A stretch of 64,000 bases of DNA. It comes from Streptomyces sp. WM6386. Lineage in GTDB: Bacteria > Actinomycetota > Actinomycetes > Streptomycetales > Streptomycetaceae. Position numbers and translations under genes: made by a program. Positions 47,922 to 56,530 of this stretch are shown piece after piece. Each line of letters opens with the position of its first letter. The stretch's first letter is position 1. The notes below the pieces were generated by a model, which was not told the origin of the DNA, searched no databases, and saw only the letters and a program-made list of their open reading frames with translations. The stretch is taken from NCBI RefSeq assembly GCF_000972385.1, contig NZ_JXTE01000049.1, positions 4,505 through 68,504 on the forward strand. The letters run 5' to 3'.

Positions 47922-49439
47922 TCACCGAGAGCCCCGGAACTCCGGCCCCTCCACGATCAATCCGGCCACCAGCGCACCTGACATGCCTGCGTGCGGGAGG
48001 CCTCCGCCGGGGTGGGACCAGCCGCCGACGGTGAACAGACCAGACAGGCCGGTGGTGTTCGCCGGGTGCAGCAGGCGTCCTTCGGCCGCGGCGAGAGCCG
48101 GGGCGGGGACCGCGCCGCCCTCCGCGCCGGTCGCCTCCTCGATGTCGGCCGGGACGCGCACCTCGCGCCAGAGAAGGCGCTCGCGTATGTCCGGTACGGC
48201 ACGCTCGGCTGCGGTGATCAGCTTGTCCGCGTGACTGTCGAAGACCTCCGACGCCGGCCAGGCCCGGCCGGCGTAGGCGGGCACGGTGGCGGTGAGGGTG
48301 ATCGCCTCACGGTCCGGGCCCGGGACCACACCGGGGTCGTCGGGGCGCAGCACGGTGAGCGTGGGGCGCGCGTCGAGCCCCCAGGGCGAGCCGAACAGCA
48401 GATCCAGCTCGCGCTCCCGGTCCTCCGCGTGCACGACCGTCCGGTGCGCCGCTCCTTCCGGGCGCCCGCCGCGCAGCGCCACCAGCACCGTCAAACGGCT
48501 CGGCAGCCCGCGCAGCGGAGGGACCGCACCGTCCTCCCGCACCGCGGTGCCCCGCACGCAGCGGCTCAGCACGTCGGGTGCGACACCGGCGACGACGAAG
48601 TCCGCCTCCGCCACCGCTTCTCCCCCCGCCAGTTCGAGTCCCGCCGCCCGGCCGTCCTTCTCCAGCACACCGGTGGCCTCGGCGCCGAAGTGGAACTCCA
48701 CCCTGCGCGCCACACACCGCTCGTACACCGCGCGCGCCAACTCCCGCATGCCGCCACGGACATACCAGGTGCCGAAGGCGTGCTCCATGTACGGCAGCAC
48801 CGCCGCGCTCGCCGGGGTGAGCCTCGGGTCCAGGCCGTACGCGAGGGCATGGCTCTCCAGGAGGGCGACGAGCCTCGGATCGCGCAGCTCCCAGGCGCCG
48901 ACCTCGGCGAGCGTGCCGGCCCGGCGGGTGCGGAGCAGCTTCTTGTGGGGGACCGACGGATAGGGCTCGCGGTCGGCCAGCACCGACCAGTTCGGCCAGA
49001 GGGGTTCCTCCAGGAGCGGCCTGCGCGTGCGGTCCCAGGCCTCGCGGGCCCGGACCAGGAAGTCGCCCCAGCGGGCGCCCGAGTCGGAGCCGAGTGCCTC
49101 GTCCAGCGCCGACACGACACCCGCGCGGGAGGCGTTCGGCAGACTGACCTCCGTGCCGTCCGCGAAGACATGCCGGGTCGACGGGTCGACCTGGACCAGC
49201 TCGACGACCGACTCCAGCGGCTCCTTGCCGGTCTTGACGAACAGATCGCGGTAGACCGCGGGGAGGGTGAGCAGCCCCGGGCCGGTGTCGAACGCGAACC
49301 CGTCGCGCTCGAGGCGGCGCACCGCACCGCCGTACGTCTCCGTACGCTCGTACACCGCCACCCGGTGGCCCGCGACGGCCAGCCGGGCAGCGGCCGCCAT
49401 CGCGCCCATCCCGGCGCCGATCACCGCAATCCGTGCCAT
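47922..49439 (-). CDS. Phytoene desaturase-like FAD oxidoreductase
   Basis: A 505-residue CrtI-type flavoprotein: N-terminal FAD motif ARIAVIGAGMGAMAAAARLAVAGHRVAVYER, FDTGPGLLTLP, and the C-terminal GLFTVGGWSHPGGGLPHAGMSGALVAGLI carotenoid-dehydrogenase signature. It would desaturate or isomerise a polyene or related hydrocarbon, but no crtB, crtE or other carotenoid gene is nearby, so a different substrate is possible. The ATG at 49439 follows TAAAGT (49447-49452) by seven bases with no ribosome-binding site. Confidence 0.87.
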   Translation of the reverse strand: MARIAVIGAGMGAMAAAARLAVAGHRVAVYERTETYGGAVRRLERDGFAFDTGPGLLTLPAVYRDLFVKTGKEPLESVVELVQVDPSTRHVFADGTEVSLPNASRAGVVSALDEALGSDSGARWGDFLVRAREAWDRTRRPLLEEPLWPNWSVLADREPYPSVPHKKLLRTRRAGTLAEVGAWELRDPRLVALLESHALAYGLDPRLTPASAAVLPYMEHAFGTWYVRGGMRELARAVYERCVARRVEFHFGAEATGVLEKDGRAAGLELAGGEAVAEADFVVAGVAPDVLSRCVRGTAVREDGAVPPLRGLPSRLTVLVALRGGRPEGAAHRTVVHAEDRERELDLLFGSPWGLDARPTLTVLRPDDPGVVPGPDREAITLTATVPAYAGRAWPASEVFDSHADKLITAAERAVPDIRERLLWREVRVPADIEEATGAEGGAVPAPALAAAEGRLLHPANTTGLSGLFTVGGWSHPGGGLPHAGMSGALVAGLIVEGPEFRGSR

Positions 49440-49446
49440 GCCTGCG

Positions 49447-49452
49447 ACTTTA
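49447..49452 (-). promoter_or_regulatory. -10 box for leaderless phytoene-desaturase-like mRNA
   Basis: TAAAGT on the minus strand, seven bases before the ATG at 49439; -35 not evident. Confidence 0.45.
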
Positions 49453-49505
49453 TCGGCCACCACTGACAGCCCTGGCCGCGGGCGGCGTCGGAGGACTGCG
49501 GGGGG

Positions 49506-50123
49506 TCACCAGCCCGGTGGGTGCCCCGTCCGCCCCGCAAGCCGTTTCTCCTCCCGCCGTTGCGCCCGGCGGCGCAGGAACCGTCGGATCCGGGAGATCA
49601 GGAAGACGAGTATCACCAGGCCGCCGACCAGCAGTACGCCCGCGATGATCGCCGCCGCCTCCGGGTGGAATATGGCGAAGGTGACGATCCCGGCGACCCC
49701 GAGATCCTCGGCCAGGCTCACGATCACGTTGCTCAACGGCTCGGGCGAGGTGTTCACCGCCATCCGCGTCCCGGCCTTGACGGCATGGCTGGCCAGCGCC
49801 GTCGAACCGCCGACCAGACCCGCGACCGCGTCGTTGAGCGAACCGCTCTGCCCGGCGAGCACCGCACCGACCCAGGCGCCCGCGGCAGGGCGGATCACCG
49901 TGTGGACCGAGTCCCACGCCGAGTCGACGTACGGGATCTTGTCCGCGACCGCCTCGCACAGGAACAGCACGCCGGCTGTGATGAGGACCTCAGGGCGCTG
50001 GAGCGTCTCGGGGACGTCGTCGCTCAGCCCGGTCGCGCCGAAGACGCCGAGCAGCAGCACGACGGCGTAGGCGTTGATTCCGCTGGCCCAGCCGCTGGTG
50101 AAGACGAGAGGGAGTACCGACAC
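49506..50123 (-). CDS. DUF4126 membrane protein
   Basis: A 205-residue polytopic membrane protein of the DUF4126 type with five or so helices: LPLVFTSGWASGINAYAVVLLLGVFG, a loop around IPYVDSAWDSVHTVIRPAAGAWVG, GLVGGSTALASHAVKAGTR, and a last helix (IIAGVLLVGGLVILVFLI) before a basic tail. Function unknown; it has been compared with small transport-like proteins. The GTG at 50123 is chosen because TACGAT (50131-50136, minus strand) ends seven bases upstream; a GTG at 50141 is the alternative. Confidence 0.8.
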   Translation of the reverse strand: MSVLPLVFTSGWASGINAYAVVLLLGVFGATGLSDDVPETLQRPEVLITAGVLFLCEAVADKIPYVDSAWDSVHTVIRPAAGAWVGAVLAGQSGSLNDAVAGLVGGSTALASHAVKAGTRMAVNTSPEPLSNVIVSLAEDLGVAGIVTFAIFHPEAAAIIAGVLLVGGLVILVFLISRIRRFLRRRAQRREEKRLAGRTGHPPGW

Positions 50124-50163
50124 GGAGGCGATCGTAACCACTGGGCAACGGAGCGTCCTGGGC

Positions 50164-50210
50164 CTGAGTACGCAGGTCTGAGTATCCGTACCTAGTGGGC
50201 GAGATGAGTA
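50164..50210. repeat. Repeated TGAGTA motifs upstream of DUF4126 gene
   Basis: CTGAGTA occurs at 50164-50170 and 50178-50184 (14 bases apart, same helix face plus a little), with TGAGTA again at 50205-50210. A possible regulator site for the divergent region. Confidence 0.3.
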
Positions 50211-50500
50211 CGCGCGCGGATGGGGGCCGACCTGCGCGAACGAGAGAGTGGAGCCACGGAGAAGGGGAACGGCTCGGCACCGGCGACACGGGGCGCCGGA
50301 GCGGAGCCGCCCCGGATCCGCTCCTTCCGTCGGCGGAAGCCGGCGGGAGCGAGGCACGGGGGGCCCGGGGGAATGACCGAACGGGGGTCCAACGGGGGAA
50401 CACGGGGGAGCAGGAGAAGGCGCCGGTTCGAGGTGGCCCGCGGGGGACGCGGCCACAGCGGACCGGCGCTTTCGTCTGTCCACGCGCGCGTACCGCCGGC
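50211..50500. other. Purine-rich intergenic region, no gene recognised
   Basis: About 290 bases between the DUF4126 start and the end of the TetR gene. Rich in G and A on the plus strand with runs of four to seven G. Frames crossing it lack codon bias and start sites. Short GC-rich inverted repeats occur, but I see no defined terminator or RNA. Confidence 0.4.
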
Positions 50501-51118
50501 TCAGCCCCGGCCGCTCACCCGTCCCTGCAGCAGCCGTGACAGCGCCGAGTGCACATCGTCCAGCGAGCGCTCCGCCTGGAACGCCTTCCAGTCCAGGGCC
50601 GCCACCAGCACCATGCCGACCAGGGCGGACGCGGTCAGGGAGACATCGATCGCCTCGTGGAACTCGCCGTTCGCGATGCCCTCGCGCAGCACGTCCTCGA
50701 CGACCGCCACCGCCTGCTGCCGGACCACCAGGAGGGTGGACTGCCAGGCCCGGTTGGTGCGCCAGAGCTCGGCCACGTAGAGCTGGGTGAAGGCCGGATA
50801 GCGGTCGATGAAGACCAGGCCGGCCCGGATCATCGCGTCCAGGGCGTCCGTCTTGCTGCCGCCGTCCTGCGCCGTCCGCTCCGCGGCCTCCCGGAGGAAG
50901 GCGGTGAGCAGTCCCACGCCGTGCCGCAGCAGCTCCTCGAAGAGGACGGACTTGCTCGCGAAGTTGTAGTAGACCGTGCCCTTCGCCACCCCGGCCCGCT
51001 CGGCGATCTCGTCGACGGTGGTGGCGGAGAAGCCCTGCTCCGCGATGAGCGTGACGGCCGCCTCGTAGAGCTTCTGCCGGGTGGCCTCGCGGCGCGTGCT
51101 GCCGCTGCTGCTTTCCAT
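50501..51118 (-). CDS. TetR family transcriptional regulator
   Basis: A 205-residue TetR repressor. The N-terminal helix-turn-helix is clear (KLYEAAVTLIAEQGFSATTVDEIAERAGVAKGTVYYNFASKSVLFEELL), and the C-terminal helical domain would bind a ligand. It lies 44 bases after the YhgE/Pip-type permease gene on the same strand, so it is probably last in the ABC-permease-regulator operon. A 30-base palindrome before the first gene of the operon is its likely operator. ATG at 51118. Confidence 0.92.
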   Translation of the reverse strand: MESSSGSTRREATRQKLYEAAVTLIAEQGFSATTVDEIAERAGVAKGTVYYNFASKSVLFEELLRHGVGLLTAFLREAAERTAQDGGSKTDALDAMIRAGLVFIDRYPAFTQLYVAELWRTNRAWQSTLLVVRQQAVAVVEDVLREGIANGEFHEAIDVSLTASALVGMVLVAALDWKAFQAERSLDDVHSALSRLLQGRVSGRG

Positions 51119-51162
51119 GGCCCCGATTCTCACAGCTGCCCGGGCCCCGGAGGTCGTCGAGG

Positions 51163-53247
51163 TCACAGGCTCAGCTCCGGGTGCAGCCGGTCGAGTGTCC
51201 ACACCTGGCGGCGGCGGGCCGACAGCGCGGTCAGTGCGAGCGCGCCCGCGGTGAAGGCGACGAGCACCACGCACGCGTGCCAGACCGGACCGAGACCGCC
51301 GCCCGTGATGAGCCTGCGGAGCGCCTCGACGACGTAACTCATCGGCAGGAAGGGGTGGAGCGCGTTGAAGAAGCCAGGACTGGTCTGCACGGGGTACGTG
51401 CCGCCCGCGGACGTCAACTGGAGCATCAGGAAGGCGAGGACGAGGATCCGTCCCGCCGCCCCGAAGCGGGCGTTCAGCCACTGCACGATCGCCGCGAAGC
51501 ATGCCGTCACCAGGAACAGGAAGCCCACCGTGCCGGCCGCCCGCACCATCTGCAGGCCGATCGCCCAGTGCAGCACCGACATCAGGGCCACCGTCTGGAG
51601 CACCCCGACCGCCGCCACCGGCAGCCAGCCCGCCAGCGCGATCCGCCACGCGGGGGCGCCCGCGCCGAGCGCGCGCCGGTTCATCGGTGCGACCAGCATG
51701 TACGCCACCATCGCGCCCACCCACAGGGACAGCGGGATGAAGTACGGGGCGAACCCGGTGCCGTAGTTGGGCGCCTTGTGCATGTCCTTGGAGACCAGCT
51801 GGACGGGGTCGGCCATGACCTCGGTCCGCTCGTCGCGGTCCCGCTTGCCGTAGTCGGGGATCTGGTCGGCGCCGTCGTGCAGCCCGTCCGAGAGCTTCCC
51901 GGAGCCGTCGACCAGCTTGTACATGCCGCCGTTCAGATCGGCGGCGCCGGTCTTGAGCTTGCCGACCCCCTGGTCCAGGTCACCGGCGCCGGTCCTGGCC
52001 GTACCGAGCCCCGTGTGCAGCTTCTTGGCGCCCTCGGCGACCTTTCCCGCGCCCTCGTTCAACTCGTTGACCTTGGAGACGGCGTCGTCGAGGTCCTCGG
52101 AGAGGTGCGGCGCCCGGTCGGCGAGTGCCTGGGCCTGCTTCTGCAGGGTGGCCAGGTTCTTGTCGAGTTTCTTCAGGTCGCCGCCCTGGTCGCCCACGAG
52201 GGTGTTGAGGTCGTCGGCGATGGTCGACACGTCGGCGGCCGCGTCCTTGGCCTTCTCCAGGTCGGCGCAGGCCGCGTCGGGCAGTACGGCCTTCTCGCAG
52301 CGCGTCCGATGGATCTCGTCCAGCGTGTCATAGGCCGTGCGGGCGCCCTTGGCGGCGACGGGGGCCGTCGTCACCAGGGTGTCCAGGTGCTTGCGGATCG
52401 CCTTGCTGGAGTCAGCGACGAGCTGGGCGGTGTCACCGATCGTCTTCTCGTTGTCCTCCAGGAAGGGGCCCACCTTCGCCGCGACCCCGTTGACCTTGTC
52501 GGCGAGCGTCTGGGTGCCCTCCGCGACCTGCTGCGAGCCGTCCTCCAGGCCGCCCGCGCCCTTGTCGAGCTTCTTCAGCCCCTTGGCCAGATCGCCGCTG
52601 CCGCTCTTGGCGTCCTTCAGCCCGTCGGCGAGGTCCTTGGATCCCTTCTCGGCCTTTCCGAGCCCGCCTTCAAGCTTGTCGGCCCCCTTGGCGGCCTTGA
52701 CCGTCGCGCCGTGGATGTCGGAGAACGAGATGAAGATCCGGTCCAGGAAGGACCGCGACGCCTTCGTGGACGCGGCCTGGCGTACCTCGCTGAAGACCGT
52801 GCGCGAGATCTGCCCGACGATGTAGTTGTTCGCGTCGTTGGTCCGCACCTGGAGTGCGCCCGTCGCGGGGGAGTCGCCCGCGCTGGACGCGATCCGCGCG
52901 CTGAAGTCGGTCGGCACGGTCAGCGACAGGTAGTACGTGCCGTCCTCCACGCCCGCGCGTGCCTCGGCGGCGCTCACCTCGTGCCACTCGAAGACGTCGC
53001 TGTCGTGCAGGCCCCGGGTGATGTCGTCGCCCGCCGCGAGCTTCTTCCCGTCGGCGGTCGCCCCCCTGTCGTCGTTCACGAGCGCCACGGGGATGCGGTC
53101 CAGTCGGCCGTACGGATCCCAGAACGACCACAGATACAGGGCGCCGTACAGCAGGGGCAGCACCAGCAGCGCGACCAGCGCGGCCCGCGGCAGCTTCCCC
53201 CGTCCGAAGCGCCGGAGCTCAAGCGCGGCCAGTCGCGGCGAGCGCAT
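51163..53247 (-). CDS. YhgE/Pip family membrane export protein
   Basis: A 694-residue YhgE/Pip-type protein (ABC-2-like): an N-terminal helix (LVALLVLPLLYGALYLWSFW), the conserved PVALVNDDRGA start of a large extracellular domain, a long alpha-helical region of repeated G/S-x-x-x-L-x-x-G heptads (about 200-450, residues such as KGLKKLDKGAGGLEDGSQQ), and five C-terminal helices. Relatives include phage-infection proteins and ESX/type VII-like and lipid exporters. AAGGAGG precedes the ATG at 53247. It overlaps the upstream ATPase gene by 29 bases. Confidence 0.9.
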   Translation of the reverse strand: MRSPRLAALELRRFGRGKLPRAALVALLVLPLLYGALYLWSFWDPYGRLDRIPVALVNDDRGATADGKKLAAGDDITRGLHDSDVFEWHEVSAAEARAGVEDGTYYLSLTVPTDFSARIASSAGDSPATGALQVRTNDANNYIVGQISRTVFSEVRQAASTKASRSFLDRIFISFSDIHGATVKAAKGADKLEGGLGKAEKGSKDLADGLKDAKSGSGDLAKGLKKLDKGAGGLEDGSQQVAEGTQTLADKVNGVAAKVGPFLEDNEKTIGDTAQLVADSSKAIRKHLDTLVTTAPVAAKGARTAYDTLDEIHRTRCEKAVLPDAACADLEKAKDAAADVSTIADDLNTLVGDQGGDLKKLDKNLATLQKQAQALADRAPHLSEDLDDAVSKVNELNEGAGKVAEGAKKLHTGLGTARTGAGDLDQGVGKLKTGAADLNGGMYKLVDGSGKLSDGLHDGADQIPDYGKRDRDERTEVMADPVQLVSKDMHKAPNYGTGFAPYFIPLSLWVGAMVAYMLVAPMNRRALGAGAPAWRIALAGWLPVAAVGVLQTVALMSVLHWAIGLQMVRAAGTVGFLFLVTACFAAIVQWLNARFGAAGRILVLAFLMLQLTSAGGTYPVQTSPGFFNALHPFLPMSYVVEALRRLITGGGLGPVWHACVVLVAFTAGALALTALSARRRQVWTLDRLHPELSL

Positions 53248-53977
53248 CGGCGTCCTCCTTCTTCTGATTCTTCTGAGCCGAGCCCTGAGGGGTGCTTCGG
53301 GTGGACACCTTCACGGCCTCCTCGGGGGCCTCGCTGCACACCGCCACGACCGTGGTCCCCGTCTCGGCGATCGACGTCAACAGCGCCCAGACCTCGGCCC
53401 GGTCCGCGTCGGACAGCTTCAGATCGGTGTCGTCGACGCCGAGCAGCCGCGGCCGCCCGATCAGGGCGAGCGCGACGGACAGCCGCAGCGCCTCCAGCCG
53501 CTCCAGATCGCGTACGGCGGTCCGGGAGCCCTTGGGCAGGGCCTCCCGGTCGAGACCGGCGAGGCTCAGGGCGGTGTCGATCCGCAGCTTCGCCTCGTTC
53601 GTGCGCTCCGCACGCGGCCGCAGCAGCCCGCGCAGGGAGTCGCCGAACCGGTGCTGCAACAGCGCCCGTTCGCGCAGATGCTCCCCGACGGTCAGGGCCG
53701 GGTCGAGGTCGGTGACACCGGCGACGTTGGCGATGGCGCTCATGCGCCGCACCGCCGCGAGCTGCTTCGGCAGCCGGGCCCCGCCCACGGCCGCCGTCCC
53801 CTCGGACGCCTTCATCCGCCCGGTGAGCGCGAGCAGCAGACACGTACGGCCAGACCCCGACGCCCCCTCGACGGCGATCAGCGCACCGGGCTCCGTGTCG
53901 AGGCCGATCCCGCGGAAGGCCCAGCCGCGCGGCCCCTTGAGCCCGAATCCCTCGGCTGTGACGGCTACTCCGCCCAC
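53219..53977 (-). CDS. Degenerate ABC-transporter ATP-binding protein
   Basis: A 252-residue protein with an ABC ATPase outline but poor motifs. The Walker A reads GASGSGRT, arginine replacing the catalytic lysine; the signature LSGGQ is missing (LERLEALRLSVALALIGRP stands there) and the Walker B is LLGVDDTDL. It is nevertheless coupled to the YhgE/Pip gene by a 29-base overlap, and related gene pairs are common in actinobacteria. It may bind rather than hydrolyse ATP. GTG at 53977 has AGGGGGTGGG just upstream. Confidence 0.8.
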   Translation of the reverse strand: MGGVAVTAEGFGLKGPRGWAFRGIGLDTEPGALIAVEGASGSGRTCLLLALTGRMKASEGTAAVGGARLPKQLAAVRRMSAIANVAGVTDLDPALTVGEHLRERALLQHRFGDSLRGLLRPRAERTNEAKLRIDTALSLAGLDREALPKGSRTAVRDLERLEALRLSVALALIGRPRLLGVDDTDLKLSDADRAEVWALLTSIAETGTTVVAVCSEAPEEAVKVSTRSTPQGSAQKNQKKEDADALAATGRA

Positions 53978-54010
53978 ACAGCCCACCCCCTGATGTCCAG
54001 AACTGCCGGA

Positions 54011-54040
54011 GTTTTTGAACTGACTGGTCAGTGCAAAAAC
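54011..54040. promoter_or_regulatory. 30-bp palindromic operator, probable TetR site
   Basis: Outer arms gtttttg/caaaaac and inner arms ACTGAC/GTCAGT (centre TG) make a near-perfect 30-base palindrome, 34 bases upstream of the ABC gene start. The core is of the form bound by TetR-family repressors, and the operon ends in a tetR-type gene. Confidence 0.7.
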
Positions 54041-54166
54041 TAACCCGAACCTTCGATCGAAGCAAAAGCCCAGGTCAGAACGGATTGTCAGTGGCATACC
54101 TCACGATGGGCACATACGGCATCCCGTATCGGGACGTGCCGTCACACAGACGACAGGAGGTTCGTC

Positions 54167-54736
54167 ATGGCCACCTACCACGCAGCAGCCGCCCGCCGGC
54201 GCCGCGCCACCGGCCCTGCCCCCTCACTGACCGGACCGGCGAGTGACGTACACCCCGTGCTCCGCCGGACCACGGCCCCGCCCGCCGCCCTCGACCTGCT
54301 CGCCCAGGCCCGTGCCGGACTCGACGAGGCCGCCGTCCTGGAGACACCCAACGAGCGCTATGCGACGGCCCACCTCGCCGCCCTGCGCACCGCCGCCGCC
54401 GTGCTCGCCGCGCTCGGACGTCCGGAGCCCTCGCCCCGACGCCGGGCCAAGATCCGGAGCGCCTGGGAAGTGCTCCCCGAAATAGCCCCCGAGCTCACCG
54501 AGTGGAGCGCGCTCTTCGCCGCCGGCGCCCGGCGCCGCGCCCGGGCCGAGGCCGGCATCCAGGGTGCGGCCAGCCGCCGGGACGCCGACGACCTCATACG
54601 CGACGTGGCGATGTTCCTGCGCCTCGTCGAACGGATGCTGGTCCTCCAGCCGGTCCTGCCCCAGCCCCGCCAGGACACGGACCGGCCGGAGCCCGACGAC
54701 CACGACACGGGCCGGGACATGCCGGACGCGGGCTGA
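54167..54736 (+). CDS. SAV_6107-family HEPN domain protein
   Basis: A 189-residue protein I recognise as the streptomycete SAV_6107 HEPN family. The helical core (about 40-165) contains R64-x4-H69 in ERYATAHLAALRTAAAVL, matching the RX4-6H catalytic motif of HEPN ribonucleases; termini are Arg/Ala-rich and Asp-rich and probably disordered. AGGAGG precedes the ATG. No nucleotidyltransferase antitoxin partner adjoins it; the next gene is a methyltransferase 175 bases away. An imperfect palindrome ATACGG-catc-CCGTAT lies upstream at 54114-54129. Confidence 0.8.
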   Translation: MATYHAAAARRRRATGPAPSLTGPASDVHPVLRRTTAPPAALDLLAQARAGLDEAAVLETPNERYATAHLAALRTAAAVLAALGRPEPSPRRRAKIRSAWEVLPEIAPELTEWSALFAAGARRRARAEAGIQGAASRRDADDLIRDVAMFLRLVERMLVLQPVLPQPRQDTDRPEPDDHDTGRDMPDAG

Positions 54737-54911
54737 TCCCTGAGGCACGGCACGGGCTCTGCCGCCCGGATGCCACGGTGGTCGGGCGAGGTGACGGAGG
54801 CAATAGGGTGGAGGGCGCCTGAAGCCCTCCTTCTCCGGTACCCCGGGCCGGGAGGGCAGACCGATCGCTCCGCCGCGCAAGAGGCGGTGCCGCGCCGAGG
54901 AGTCAACTGCC

Positions 54912-55682
54912 GTGTCGGACCCGCTGCGACCCCGCGCCTCTCTCCGTACCGCCGTGGTCTGGGAGGTCCTCCAGGACGCCCTCGAACGGCGGGTCAAGGC
55001 CACGGGCCGGGATGCCCTGGACGTCCTCGACACCGGCGGCGGCAGCGGCAACTTCGCCGTGCCCGTCGCCCGTCTCGGCCACCGGGTCACCGTCGTCGAC
55101 CCCAGCCCCAACGCGCTGTTCGCCCTGGAGCGCCGCGCCGCCGAGGCCGGCGTCGCGGACCGGGTGCGCGGTGTCCAGGGCGACGCCCACGGGCTCTTCG
55201 ACGTGGTCGAGCGCGGCGCCTACGACGCGGTGCTGTGCCACGGCGTCCTGGAGTACGTGGACGACGCAGCCGAGGGCATCCGCAACGTGGTGGCCGCCCT
55301 GCGCTCCGAGGGCGTCCTCAGCCTGCTCGCGGCCGGCCTCGGCGGCGCCGTGCTCGCCCGCGCCCTCGCCGGCCACTTCAAGGAGGCCAAGCAGGCGCTC
55401 GAGGACCCGGACGGACGCTGGGGCACCGGCGACCCCGTGCCGCGGCGCTTCACCGCCGAGCAGCTCACCGAACTGGTCGAGGGCGCGGGCCTCGAGGTCG
55501 GTGCCGTGCACGGAGTGCGGGTCTTCGCGGACCTGGTCCCCGGCGTGCTGGTCGACACCGAACCCGGAGCCCTGGAGGCCCTACTCAAGCTGGAGGAGGC
55601 GGCGGCCGAACTCCCCGCCTTCCACTCCGTGGCCACACAGCTTCACGTGCTCGGTGAGACGCGAGGGACCGTCGAGGCCTGA
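54912..55682 (+). CDS. Class I SAM-dependent methyltransferase
   Basis: A 256-residue methyltransferase with motif I LDTGGGSGNFAVPVARLGH, an acidic motif II in VTVVDPSP, motif III GDAHGL and LCHGVLEYVDD. The substrate-specific C-terminal half is Ala- and Glu-rich without known landmarks. It could modify a small molecule, a quinone or RNA; sequence does not decide. The GTG at 54912 has AGGAG ten bases upstream. It belongs to the conserved block between the ABC operon and the dcw region. Confidence 0.87.
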   Translation: MSDPLRPRASLRTAVVWEVLQDALERRVKATGRDALDVLDTGGGSGNFAVPVARLGHRVTVVDPSPNALFALERRAAEAGVADRVRGVQGDAHGLFDVVERGAYDAVLCHGVLEYVDDAAEGIRNVVAALRSEGVLSLLAAGLGGAVLARALAGHFKEAKQALEDPDGRWGTGDPVPRRFTAEQLTELVEGAGLEVGAVHGVRVFADLVPGVLVDTEPGALEALLKLEEAAAELPAFHSVATQLHVLGETRGTVEA

Positions 55683-55960
55683 GGCAGCTCTCCTGGTGCA
55701 GCGCTGATCAGGGACTTGGGTGCAGATGGAGTACGCCACAGGCCCCCCGATCGGGCGTCCAGCGCCGTATGATCGAGGGAGACCGTCCGGCATGACGGGT
55801 CGGCCGCTGGGGAATGCAAGATCTAGCGGGCCGGGACGTGCATGGCGGAATCCCGGTTGGCCAATTGGCGTAGAGGGGCGGGTTTCACGGGGGCGATTCC
55901 CTGCCTATCCTGAAGGGACCCCCCGGGTCGCCCCGGCGACTGCACGATGAGGAGGATTCC

Positions 55961-56356
55961 GTGCCGCTCTCGGAGCACGAGCAGCGAATGCTCGAGCAGA
56001 TGGAGCGAGCGCTGTACGCCGAAGATCCCAAGTTCGCGACAGCGCTTGAGGGAAGCGGGCTGCGCACGTACACCCGGCGACGGGTCTACCAGGCGGTCGC
56101 GGGCTTCCTCGTGGGTATCGCGCTCCTCATGGCAGGAATGGTCGCCAAGCAGGTCTGGCTCAGCGTGGTGGGCTTCCTCGTCATGCTGGGCTGTGCGGTA
56201 CTCGCCGTGACCGGCTGGCGCAAGGCCCCCAAGCCGGGTGAACAGCCCGCGGCCGGTGCCCCGCATGCGCGCCGTCAGGCCAGGCAGAAGCGCTCCATGA
56301 TGGACCGTATCGAGCAGCGCTGGCAGAAGCGCCGCGACGAGCAGGGCGGCCAATAG
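55961..56356 (+). CDS. DUF3040 membrane protein
   Basis: A 131-residue protein of the DUF3040 type: an N-terminal amphipathic part with the family signature LSEHEQRMLEQMERAL, two transmembrane helices (VAGFLVGIALLMAGMV and LSVVGFLVMLGCAVLAV) and a basic tail. Function unknown; widespread near division genes in actinobacteria. GAGGAGGA precedes the GTG. The 280-base gap upstream shows no gene. A strong terminator follows. Confidence 0.85.
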   Translation: MPLSEHEQRMLEQMERALYAEDPKFATALEGSGLRTYTRRRVYQAVAGFLVGIALLMAGMVAKQVWLSVVGFLVMLGCAVLAVTGWRKAPKPGEQPAAGAPHARRQARQKRSMMDRIEQRWQKRRDEQGGQ

Positions 56357-56373
56357 CTCGACCAATAGCTGAT

Positions 56374-56414
56374 GCGTGAGGGGGGACCTCCCGGCGGGCG
56401 GTCCCCCCTCACGC
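56374..56414 (+). terminator. Intrinsic terminator after DUF3040 gene
   Basis: Perfect 14-base arms (gcgtgaggggggac / gtcccccctcacgc) with a 13-base loop, then acgccctttt. Confidence 0.88.
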
Positions 56415-56471
56415 ACGCCCTTTTGGCGACGCCGATCGTCCCTTCGGCGATCGCCCGATCACGCCCGATCC

Positions 56472-56519
56472 AACGGCTGAGGCCCCGACCCGCTCACACG
56501 GGTCGGGGCCTCAGCCGTT
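56472..56519. terminator. Bidirectional 21-bp-stem terminator
   Basis: Perfect 21-base arms at 56472-56492 and 56499-56519 with a six-base loop lie between convergent DUF3040 and TgpA genes. It is 12 bases after the TgpA stop on the minus strand and is the longest perfect stem in the window. Confidence 0.9.
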
Positions 56520-56530
56520 GCTCCGAGGGC

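Noticed and set aside
51181..53715. 844-codon plus-strand frame antisense to YhgE/Pip
   Set aside because: Shadow of the coiled-coil repeats on the other strand.
55720..55950. 76-codon plus-strand frame before DUF3040
   Set aside because: No ribosome-binding site, codon bias or recognisable motif.
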